From assembly GCA_903929655.1 (NCBI GenBank), contig CAIYVS010000220.1, positions 1 through 6,573 on the forward strand: a stretch of 6,573 bases of DNA, in the 5' to 3' direction. Every line of letters begins with the position of its first letter. Position 1 is the stretch's first letter. The translations under genes were made by a program, and so were the position numbers. This DNA comes from an uncultured Bacteroidota bacterium (GTDB taxonomy: Bacteria > Bacteroidota > Bacteroidia > Chitinophagales > Chitinophagaceae). Below the pieces are notes generated by a model. It made no database searches. It was given only the letters and a program-made list of their open reading frames with translations, and was not told the DNA's origin. Of the stretch, positions 1-6,045 are shown piece after piece.

Positions 1-76
1 ATCGCCGGGGGGGGAGATCCCGCACCCTCACCCTCGTCTCGCCGCCCTCTCTGCGCCCCCCTTTTTTTTTCGGGTT
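1..76. other. GC-rich, homopolymer-rich contig end, probable artefact
   Basis: The first 60 or so bases are almost entirely C, G and T-rich, with a run of nine Gs near position 7-15, a C run ending at 61 and a T run at 62-70. The base composition changes abruptly to the AT-rich character of the rest of the window at about position 75. The change coincides with premature termination of the channel gene that reads into it. This is what low-quality or chimeric sequence at a contig end looks like. I see no gene or RNA in it. A genuine GC-rich insertion cannot be excluded from one sequence. Confidence 0.6.
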
Positions 77-1063
77 TTATGTGGTTTTCAGCATTTTTTT
101 TATTTCTGTTATCATCTCCTTTATCTTATCAGAAGCTATCCCATATTTTATCTGTACTATTAGCTTGATGCCTCTTGTGCTTCGCCAACTAAGATTAATC
201 AGATTTTCGCTTACCAGTTTTTGATTGGGGATAATATAAGCAGAGCCATCGGCACTCCGTAAACGTGTACTACGAAACCCGATCCGCTCCACAGTTCCTT
301 CCAGGTCAGCAATCTTTATGATGTCTCCGGTCTGAAAAGGTTTATCAGACAAAATGGTCATTGCTGCAAAAAGGTTCTCGATGGTTTCCTTACCTGCGAG
401 TGCAATGGCAATGCCACCAACGCCCAAACCGGCAACAAGGGCAGGTATATTAACGTGAAAAACAGCACCCAGAATCCAGAAGATGCTGAATATCCAAATA
501 AGCAATATACCCATCTCTTTCATAAGGGGTAATAATTGCAGTTGCGATGTATTTTTTTCGGTACGTGCCCTATCTACTCTTATATTATACGCAAAATCTA
601 AAATGCCCGACATAAGCTGTGCCAGGCAAATAATAAATAAAAAAAGAAAGAGGTGGTCCACAATATCAGCAACCCGGATATCTGCATTTTCCTTCTTATT
701 AAGAAAATGATGCAAAGCTGAATTACTAAGCAAAGCGCTTAATTGGTTTACCGCTACATAATAAAGCACCACCTGCAAGATACGCTCTATGGGCCTGCGG
801 ATTTTACCCTGTATCGCCTGTTTTAATTTTGCATTGTTTAAACGGGCAGTTAGGTTACTGCTGATATAAGTAAGAAAATTGGCGATGGGCCGCTTAAGCA
901 GCAAAGTACCAATAATGATACTGAAACACCAGATATAGTTAGATACCTTCTCACCCAGGAATTCAGCATCTAAAAAATCTCCCCTTACTGACAAAAATAA
1001 TTTGTTACCTCCCGGTATGGAAACAAGTTTCAATACATTTTCAAAGCATAAATCTATCATCAT
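77..1063 (-). CDS. MscS-family mechanosensitive ion channel, C-terminally truncated
   Basis: This is an inner-membrane channel of the small-conductance mechanosensitive (MscS) family, which opens under membrane tension and releases solutes on osmotic downshock. Hydrophobic segments lie at roughly residues 41-58, 92-112, 133-157 and 180-203. The pore helix follows at 205-236 with the family's Gly/Ala-rich packing pattern (AGLGVGGIAIALAG at 211-224). The beta domain shows the hallmarks KPFQTGDII (241-249), EGTVERIGFRSTRLR (255-269) and IIPNQKLV (277-284). The protein stops at residue 328, only about 35 residues after the beta domain, so most of the cytoplasmic alpha/beta domain is missing. The stop lies at the junction with the artefact-like sequence at 1-76, so the truncation is probably not biological. 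Two consecutive ATGs (1063 and 1060) can serve as start. The gene begins 13 bp after the dapD stop, which suggests co-transcription. The family is certain; the specific subtype is not. Confidence 0.9.
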   Translation of the reverse strand: MMIDLCFENVLKLVSIPGGNKLFLSVRGDFLDAEFLGEKVSNYIWCFSIIIGTLLLKRPIANFLTYISSNLTARLNNAKLKQAIQGKIRRPIERILQVVLYYVAVNQLSALLSNSALHHFLNKKENADIRVADIVDHLFLFLFIICLAQLMSGILDFAYNIRVDRARTEKNTSQLQLLPLMKEMGILLIWIFSIFWILGAVFHVNIPALVAGLGVGGIAIALAGKETIENLFAAMTILSDKPFQTGDIIKIADLEGTVERIGFRSTRLRSADGSAYIIPNQKLVSENLINLSWRSTRGIKLIVQIKYGIASDKIKEMITEIKKMLKTT

Positions 1064-1076
1064 TAAAAATCAAATA

Positions 1077-1895
1077 TTAGGCCGATACATTAAAATCACG
1101 CAGCGCATCATTCAGGCTCGTCTTCAGGTCGGTAGAAGCTTTGCGCTGACCAATGATAAGTGCACAGCCTACTCCATATTCCCCGGCCGGGAATTTTTTT
1201 GTTATCGAACCGGGTATAACCACACTGCGTGCAGGAACACGACCCCTGTACTCAATAGGCTCAGCGCCGCTCACATCTATTATTTTGGTACTCTGCGTCA
1301 GTACCACATTGGCGCCAAGAACAGCTTCTTTCTCAACTATCACACCTTCCACTACAATACACCTGGAACCTATAAAGCAGCCATCCTCGATAATAACCGG
1401 ACTTGCCTGCAATGGCTCTAAAACACCGCCCACACCTACGCCACCGCTCAGGTGCACTCCTTTGCCTATCTGCGCACAAGATCCCACGGTAGCCCATGTA
1501 TCAACCATAGTTCCTTCATCTACGTAGGCGCCAATATTTACATAAGAGGGCATCAATACCACATTTCGGGCTATATAAGCCCCATATCGGGCTACTGCAT
1601 GCGGCACCGCCCGGACACCTAATGATGCATAGCCCTTCTTAAGCAGCATTTTGTCATAAAACTCAAATGGCTCTATGTTCCATGTCTGCATAGGTTGAAT
1701 ACCAAAATACAGGAGTATTGCCTTTTTTACCCATTCCTGCACTTCCCATCCTGTATCTATAGGTTTTGCCACGCGCAAATGGCCCTTATCTACTTCTTCT
1801 ATAACTGCTCTTACAGCATCCTGGTATTGTTTATCTTTCAGTAATTCCCTGTTCTGGTAAGCCTCTTCAATGCTTTGCTGCCATTGATTGTTCAT
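1077..1895 (-). CDS. dapD: 2,3,4,5-tetrahydropyridine-2,6-dicarboxylate N-succinyltransferase
   Basis: DapD is a cytosolic, trimeric enzyme that transfers succinyl from succinyl-CoA to tetrahydrodipicolinate. This is the first step of the succinylase branch to meso-diaminopimelate and lysine. The 272-residue protein matches the usual length of about 270-275. The N-terminal helical domain (1-105) is followed by the left-handed beta-helix of hexapeptide repeats. The signature NIGAYVDEGTMVDTWATVGS is at 120-139, and AQIGKGVHLSGGVGVGGVLE follows at 141-160 with EPLQASP overlapping its end. VVEGVIVE is at 181-188 and GRVPARSVVIPGS at 218-230. I chose the ATG at 1895 (MNNQWQQSIEEAY), which begins as homologues do. 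The reading frame stays open to an ATG at 1928, but those 11 residues look unlike the family and overlap the preceding terminator. No Shine-Dalgarno sequence is visible, as is normal in Bacteroidota. The channel gene follows after 13 bp. Confidence 0.96.
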   Translation of the reverse strand: MNNQWQQSIEEAYQNRELLKDKQYQDAVRAVIEEVDKGHLRVAKPIDTGWEVQEWVKKAILLYFGIQPMQTWNIEPFEFYDKMLLKKGYASLGVRAVPHAVARYGAYIARNVVLMPSYVNIGAYVDEGTMVDTWATVGSCAQIGKGVHLSGGVGVGGVLEPLQASPVIIEDGCFIGSRCIVVEGVIVEKEAVLGANVVLTQSTKIIDVSGAEPIEYRGRVPARSVVIPGSITKKFPAGEYGVGCALIIGQRKASTDLKTSLNDALRDFNVSA

Positions 1896-1920
1896 GCAAT
1901 AAATATGTTTTGTAGGGCGA

Positions 1921-1952
1921 AAATACAAAAGCCTTATTAAATAAGCGGCTTT
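1921..1952 (-). terminator. Probable intrinsic terminator of the membrane glycosyltransferase gene
   Basis: Read on the minus strand, a hairpin begins 14 bases after the stop codon at 1967. AAAGC pairs with GCTTT and CTTAT with ATAAG around a TTA loop, giving ten pairs interrupted by a two-base bulge (1946-1947). The stem runs into the T-rich tract TTTTGTATTTT. The stem is AT-rich and the T tract is interrupted, so termination may be partial. If it works, dapD depends on its own promoter in the short gap 1896-1966. Confidence 0.5.
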
Positions 1953-1966
1953 CTCTAAAAGAGGGG

Positions 1967-3691
1967 TTATTTTACAAATTCACTTATTGTTATTTTTTCA
2001 ACAATACCTTCAAAGTCAGCATCATCAGTGATGTATAGCCTTAAGTGACTATTGTGAAACTGTTTTGGGACATGCACGTAGAACATGTATTCATTGCTGC
2101 TATCTTCTTTAGTAATGGGGTTGAAAATGCGGACATGGTTGTGTTTTAAAGTGTCGTCCGTTTCGAGTATTGAGTTAAGATGCGCGCCCCAGTAGCCTTT
2201 GCTTACTTTTATATTAGCATCTATCAGTATCCAGGCATCACCTGCATTTGCAGTAATAGCTGTGTCTAATAAGGTACCCTCGACGCCTTCTTTAAATTTT
2301 ATGGGTTTGGGCACATCCGTATGCAGCAATTCGCTTAAAGTATATCCTTTTGTATTGGACAACATATCTTCATTATCCAGCATGCTCATATCCAGCGGGC
2401 CGGGCTTGGGGTTCAGGTAGATCCTTCCATAATAGCGGCGGTTCATATCAAAATAGTGTAGGATGGTTTTGTGGTACTGGTCGTGCTGAAAAATGTTTAC
2501 AACAAGCAGGTATAAACCCAGCAAGTAAAAACCCCATCTCCATTTCTTCAGGTTGATGTACTCTATTAAAGCAGTAAAGGGTAATGCAAACACGGGATAA
2601 CTTTCCATCAAGGCGCGAGCGCTGAAACTACCTGCGTATTGCCAGGCACGCCAGGAAATGATTATGTAGATATTCAACATGCAAAACCACAACACCGACT
2701 CACGAAAGGGGAAACGCTTCATAAAAAACATGCCGATAATAAAAAAGACCGTGACCGGGGTATAGATAAACCAGCCTTTCTCCCAGCCAAACAAAACCTG
2801 TAAATGGGGCGTAAGGAAATCCCAGGAACTGCCTACATCATACAACCAGGAACCGCTTGTGACTTTCCAATACAGCAATTGCGGCAAGGCGCCGAGGATA
2901 CAAAAAAGCACTGCTATAAATATATGTGCCCTGTTCTTTTTCAGCAAGGTCCATTTTGCTTTTGCCGCTTCTTTGTTTTGTGTGCCCCACATCAATGGTA
3001 TAAAAAGCATTACCGCCTCTGTGGGCCGGCAAAGGCTTGCGAGGCTAATGATAAAACCCATAATGGCTGCCCAGAATAAGGACGGTTTGTCGTGCCATTT
3101 TTTAGTGCTGTACAGGATGATAGCATACAGCAGGAATATATAAGCATGGCTCATACCGCCGTCCACAGCTACATATTGTATAAAGTTCGTGGCAAGACAA
3201 ACGAGGCATATGGATATGGCAACGCTCAGGTCGCTGAAATAATTTAAAAGTAATTTCCTTAGCAGGAACATCCCCAATAGCGCATAAAATATAGCGGCAA
3301 TAGCAATGGCATATTGGTATGGCGGTGAAAAGCCGTCCGGTGGATATTCACTGTGCAGGGCGATGAAGTGTGCTACAAAAAAGAAGGGCGCTTCCATTAT
3401 AGCAACACCAAGCAGGTATTTGCCTACATAGTTACCATTGGGGCATTTCCCTGCCTGGTATAAGCCACCGCTTCCTATTACTTTATACTTTGCATCTATT
3501 TGCGGCAGCCATTCCAGTTGTGTTATATCGTGGTAAATAAACATGCCCGGCAGGAACATATAATAGCCCAGGCAATCCCAATCAGTTACTTTCAGTTGCT
3601 TTGAAGAACCAAGCGTCATGTGCGTGCCCCTGTATTGCAAAATGACAATACAAACTATAAAACAAGCTATCAGAGATACCGGTTTTTTCAT
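1967..3691 (-). CDS. Polytopic GT-C-like glycosyltransferase with soluble C-terminal domain
   Basis: This 574-residue integral membrane protein is most like the GT-C superfamily (mannosyl/arabinosyl transferase type), which moves sugars from polyprenyl-phosphate carriers to acceptors outside the cytoplasmic membrane. The first hydrophobic segment (5-20) is followed by an external loop with acidic TDWD (36-39), where GT-C enzymes carry their catalytic Asp. About 10-12 further hydrophobic segments span roughly 92-402. Other family-like stretches are YVGKYLLGVAIMEAPFFFVAH (88-108; Y88, G90, K91 and P102 are key), GMSHAY (179-184), LCRPTEA (220-226) and GWEKGWFIYTP (302-312). Residues 420-574 are hydrophilic and rich in alternating beta-like segments, so they probably form an extracytoplasmic beta-sandwich. 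No Shine-Dalgarno sequence precedes the start. Donor and acceptor cannot be told from the sequence. The neighbours give no polysaccharide cluster, so this may be a stand-alone enzyme. An O-antigen ligase-type or unrelated membrane protein is a less likely alternative. Confidence 0.65.
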   Translation of the reverse strand: MKKPVSLIACFIVCIVILQYRGTHMTLGSSKQLKVTDWDCLGYYMFLPGMFIYHDITQLEWLPQIDAKYKVIGSGGLYQAGKCPNGNYVGKYLLGVAIMEAPFFFVAHFIALHSEYPPDGFSPPYQYAIAIAAIFYALLGMFLLRKLLLNYFSDLSVAISICLVCLATNFIQYVAVDGGMSHAYIFLLYAIILYSTKKWHDKPSLFWAAIMGFIISLASLCRPTEAVMLFIPLMWGTQNKEAAKAKWTLLKKNRAHIFIAVLFCILGALPQLLYWKVTSGSWLYDVGSSWDFLTPHLQVLFGWEKGWFIYTPVTVFFIIGMFFMKRFPFRESVLWFCMLNIYIIISWRAWQYAGSFSARALMESYPVFALPFTALIEYINLKKWRWGFYLLGLYLLVVNIFQHDQYHKTILHYFDMNRRYYGRIYLNPKPGPLDMSMLDNEDMLSNTKGYTLSELLHTDVPKPIKFKEGVEGTLLDTAITANAGDAWILIDANIKVSKGYWGAHLNSILETDDTLKHNHVRIFNPITKEDSSNEYMFYVHVPKQFHNSHLRLYITDDADFEGIVEKITISEFVK

Positions 3692-3744
3692 TATTTCATT
3701 GCAATATAATGTTTAGAAAGTTCTATTACCTAATGAAGTAATTG

Positions 3745-3781
3745 AATATCAGACCGAAAATTATTTTTCTGATATTTTTTT
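3745..3781 (+). repeat. AT-rich inverted repeat followed by a T tract
   Basis: AATATCAG at 3745-3752 pairs perfectly with CTGATATT at 3769-3776 across 16 bases. The spacer itself contains AAAAT and ATTTT, which can pair further. On the plus strand the stem is followed by five more Ts. It lies 54 bases or more upstream of the glycosyltransferase start on the minus strand, so it could be an operator, a leader hairpin or a terminator limiting antisense or read-through transcription. No plus-strand gene precedes it. Confidence 0.35.
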
Positions 3782-3910
3782 CCATTGCCAGCTCCTAATT
3801 AAGGTATTTATATTGCCAGCAACATAAATATAATAATGATGCTTTTGATAGAAATAAAAGCTTATAAAATGAAGCAGCAGTTTAATCAGCCAACACAATA
3901 AACCAAGTCA

Positions 3911-4552
3911 TCAATGCCAGTCCTCGCGCCACTTCATCAAAATATAGTCTTCCAATAAGGGTATCTCTTTACCAGGGTTTTCATTATTATACGCTTCATG
4001 CTGATAAAGGGGAGCTGCGGAAGGGGGCAGGAGCCGTCGTTCACGAATATCATTAAGGCTACAGTATTGCATTACGGGGTTCCAAACATGCCTCCAGAAA
4101 GCCTCAGTTATACCCCTAGTCAAATAAATGTTCCTGATTGATGGATGCTTTCTGAGTAAGCCGGGAATATCAACAAAAACGAAATCTTCGAAATTATAAA
4201 CTATGGCTTTGTCATCGCCTCCTGCAAGAATTTTAATATGCTCAGGATTAGCAGGATCTGCATCGTCAATTGATCTTATGAGGCCAGTAATGGCAATTTG
4301 TTTTTTGTGACAAAACTGTTTCCACCCGGCAGGGCCGGCATCCATTAAACCTGGCTCAGCGTATATCCTTGGTAAAATATCCCAGAAATTATTGACCCTC
4401 TTAGGATCGGCGTCATGGGTTTGTCCATAAAACCATTCGACGTTCTGGTTCGCAGGCCAGGCTGGTATAAAAGTCCCAACTATCAAGGTTGAAGGCTCGA
4501 AATCAATTCGTTCAAGATTCAAATCACTTATGAATTTATGATCGCAGGGCAT
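3911..4552 (-). CDS. Uracil/hypoxanthine-DNA glycosylase superfamily protein (divergent)
   Basis: This 213-residue cytosolic protein resembles the uracil-DNA glycosylase superfamily, most closely the family 6 (hypoxanthine-DNA glycosylase) type. Its likely role is removal of deaminated bases at the start of base-excision repair. LIVGTFIPAWP (23-33) sits where the superfamily's motif I (GxxP) belongs, at the end of a beta strand. FYG (41-43) and NNFWDILPRIY (54-64) match the FYY...NxFWxIL segment typical of family 6. ITGLIRS (88-94) and IYLTRG (142-147) are likely core strands. LLPPSAAP (174-181) matches the LPSxSPA form of motif II. The catalytic Asp of classical UDGs is absent; Asn54 or Asn55 is the candidate functional residue, as I recall for family 6. 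The ATG at 4552 is supported by a promoter-like box just upstream. The gene stands alone. Activity and substrate are inferred, and the fold assignment is moderately secure. Confidence 0.62.
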   Translation of the reverse strand: MPCDHKFISDLNLERIDFEPSTLIVGTFIPAWPANQNVEWFYGQTHDADPKRVNNFWDILPRIYAEPGLMDAGPAGWKQFCHKKQIAITGLIRSIDDADPANPEHIKILAGGDDKAIVYNFEDFVFVDIPGLLRKHPSIRNIYLTRGITEAFWRHVWNPVMQYCSLNDIRERRLLPPSAAPLYQHEAYNNENPGKEIPLLEDYILMKWREDWH

Positions 4553-4580
4553 TATTGAATAAATTGCAGATTATTTTTTC

Positions 4581-4588
4581 CAAAGGTA
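4581..4588 (-). promoter_or_regulatory. Bacteroidota-type -7 promoter box for the glycosylase-like gene
   Basis: On the minus strand these bases read TACCTTTG, a perfect match to the TAnnTTTG -7 consensus of Bacteroidota primary-sigma promoters. It lies 28 bases upstream of the ATG at 4552, giving a plausible 5' leader of about 20 bases. A TTTG sits upstream, but only about 11 bases away rather than the usual 19-21, so the -33 element is not convincing. An 8-base motif match could be chance, but its placement is right. Confidence 0.45.
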
Positions 4589-4724
4589 TAGCAGATGTTC
4601 AAATCCTTTGGTTCTCATTTGGTTTCATAAAAAAAATCAAGCAGATCGCACCGAAACTTGTACTCGAATTTTACTTTCCCCCTGATAAATACATCTATGA
4701 TGTCGCCCCATTCGACTTGGAGAT

Positions 4725-5711
4725 TTAGGAATGAGGAACTTCTATATTATGATATTTCAGCCAATCTTTAACCCTCGCTATCATTATTTTTACGTAGTTC
4801 TCTGACAAATAAAAGTTGGCAATATTATCAAAATTCTTCGCCGCTACGCCTAAATAATGTATCCATATTGCCAGTCCTGCATAGGGTATCAATTCCAACT
4901 CATTATCGGGCAGCTGGTTCTTTGATCGATAGCCACTAATAAATGCATCTTTCTTTCGCTCATATTCTTCTTTGTCCGGCTCTATGTAAAAGAGATGCAT
5001 ACAATAATAGCCAATATCTAAAATGAGCCAGCCATTACCACAGTTATCAAAATCGAAAAGCGTAATAATGCCATTGTCCCGGATACTCATATTGTCGTAC
5101 CAAATATCGAGGTGCACAATTCCTTTGGTCGGGTGTTGTTTGCCAAATGCATCAGGCAATATAGCTTCCAAGGCTTTTATAAACCGCATTTCTTCCATTT
5201 CTTCGGAGAAATACCTGGCCAGGTGCCGGTATGCCCAGTTAATCAGAATATCAACAGAATAGTTCACTCGCTCAATAGACTTATTGCCTGTAAAGTGGTG
5301 GAAACTGCCTACTTCCACCCCTATATTAAAATTAAGCGCTGTTGTGAGCTGCCGTATTTTTTTGCCCTCAGCAAATGAAAAAAATACTACATAACGGTTG
5401 CCCTCAGGTGCATTTATTTCCTGTATATATTCCTTTTTGGCATTGGCGACAGGAAAGGATATGCTGACAATATTTTTCACCTCGCAAAGTAACTTTACTT
5501 CTTCTGCCACATCATGGATGCTTCTGTGGTTGGGGTTGTAGACACGCAGTATATAATCCGCACTATCAGTGCTTATCCTGTATGTGTGATTGATATTGGT
5601 TTTGAGCAGTTGACACTCAACATTTTTAAAACCATATTGCGCTGATACCCAAACAGCTAAATAATTTGGTGACAGTGTGGAATTAATAACGGGGAAAACT
5701 TCATTATTCAT
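4725..5711 (-). CDS. APH/choline-kinase-like phosphotransferase
   Basis: This 328-residue cytosolic small-molecule kinase belongs to the protein-kinase-like APH family (also covering homoserine kinase type II and choline kinase). It transfers the ATP gamma-phosphate to a hydroxyl of an unknown substrate. The N-lobe has LLKTNINHTYRI (36-47) as the nucleotide loop and YILRVYNP (53-60), where Arg56 occupies the usual ATP-binding Lys position. Glu71 in EEVKLL is a likely helix C partner. The catalytic loop is HLDIWYDN (200-207), with Asp202 as base and Asn207 as metal ligand. LFDFDNCG (218-225) supplies the metal-binding Asp220. I chose the ATG at 5711 (MNNEVFPVINSTLS), which fits how relatives begin. 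The frame is open to 5882, but that extension reads through the palindromic hairpin at 5804-5830 and is not protein-like. It is not evidence of antibiotic resistance, because the family is mostly metabolic. It is transcribed alone, followed by a 172-bp gap. Confidence 0.85.
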   Translation of the reverse strand: MNNEVFPVINSTLSPNYLAVWVSAQYGFKNVECQLLKTNINHTYRISTDSADYILRVYNPNHRSIHDVAEEVKLLCEVKNIVSISFPVANAKKEYIQEINAPEGNRYVVFFSFAEGKKIRQLTTALNFNIGVEVGSFHHFTGNKSIERVNYSVDILINWAYRHLARYFSEEMEEMRFIKALEAILPDAFGKQHPTKGIVHLDIWYDNMSIRDNGIITLFDFDNCGNGWLILDIGYYCMHLFYIEPDKEEYERKKDAFISGYRSKNQLPDNELELIPYAGLAIWIHYLGVAAKNFDNIANFYLSENYVKIMIARVKDWLKYHNIEVPHS

Positions 5712-5803
5712 AGGGACAATAGTAATAAAAATCATTTTAGGGTACACAGCATTGCAACAAAGCAAAAACATTGAAAAGTGCCACCTTTTTAAGACTAAAA
5801 ATG

Positions 5804-5830
5804 CGAAAGTCGCTCCGGGAGCGACTTTCG
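5804..5830. terminator. Perfect 12-bp palindromic hairpin, likely bidirectional terminator
   Basis: CGAAAGTCGCTC (5804-5815) and GAGCGACTTTCG (5819-5830) are exact reverse complements separated by CGG. On the plus strand the stem is followed by TTTTGTT, and on the minus strand by CATTTTTAG, so each direction has a short U tract. Read in this direction it would stop transcripts from the right-edge gene, about 215 bases after its stop codon, before they reach the kinase. A dispersed palindromic repeat of REP type is an alternative; only one copy is in this window. Confidence 0.6.
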
Positions 5831-5886
5831 TTTTGTTGGGTGTGGGAGCACACGGGATACTAAAAACCACATATGATTGCACACGA

Positions 5887-6033
5887 ATGAACCTGAATCA
5901 ATCCCTTCAAGAGTTTTACAAAAATTACGATGTCCGTTCATGTTTGTATGTATTGATAGTTGTTCGTGAAAAGTGCCGATTATCTGCCGATTCTGTGTTT
6001 TTCAATATTATTGCATGTTTACTTTTCGTATGA
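5887..6033 (+). pseudogene. Possible remnant of an AraC-type regulator 5' end
   Basis: A 48-codon plus-strand frame starts MNLNQSLQEFYKNY. That opening resembles the first dozen residues of a common Bacteroidota AraC-family regulator group whose proteins start with NLNQSxQEFYK. After about residue 13 the translation (Cys- and Val-rich, ending CLLFV) no longer resembles that family, and neither of the other two frames restores it. If the resemblance is real, this is the 5' stub of a broken or displaced regulator gene. The match is short and from memory, so it may be coincidence. It is the only plus-strand gene candidate in the window. Confidence 0.22.
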
Positions 6034-6045
6034 TTATATCGACAA

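Larger units (their letters stand above)
5712..6045. other. Gene-poor intergenic stretch of 334 bp
   Basis: Between the kinase start and the stop of the right-edge gene I find no convincing complete gene. It holds a strong 12-bp hairpin (5804-5830), a second short inverted repeat GTGTG-GGAG-CACAC at about 5840-5854, a possible AraC-type start fragment (5887-5925, plus strand) and a direct repeat TGCCGATT at 5974-5981 and 5985-5992. The kinase promoter must lie in the left part, but I see no good TAnnTTTG box there. The stretch is long for this otherwise compact region and may be a junction between core and accessory DNA. Confidence 0.5.

Noticed and set aside
1896..1928. Upstream dapD start at 1928
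   Set aside because: The 11 added residues look unlike DapD and the start would lie inside the terminator-like hairpin; the ATG at 1895 gives the normal family length.
3784..3820. Nine-base direct repeat ATTGCCAGC at 3784-3792 and 3812-3820
   Set aside because: Only two copies, 28 bases apart, with no surrounding similarity; compatible with chance.
3837..3902. Short plus-strand frame of about 21 codons beginning MMLLIEIK
   Set aside because: Too short, AT-rich, with no ribosome-binding or promoter context.
4629..4660. Terminator after the kinase gene, from an eight-T run on the minus strand
   Set aside because: Only a 4-bp stem (CAAG/CTTG) with a long loop precedes the T run, too weak to call.
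4725..5711. Aminoglycoside resistance gene
   Set aside because: Only general APH-family motifs are present; the protein resembles metabolic Bacteroidota members and no resistance context is visible.
5712..5882. N-terminal extension of the kinase to an ATG at 5882
   Set aside because: The extra 57 residues translate the palindromic hairpin and its flanks, do not resemble kinase sequence, and the ATG at 5711 starts as homologues do.
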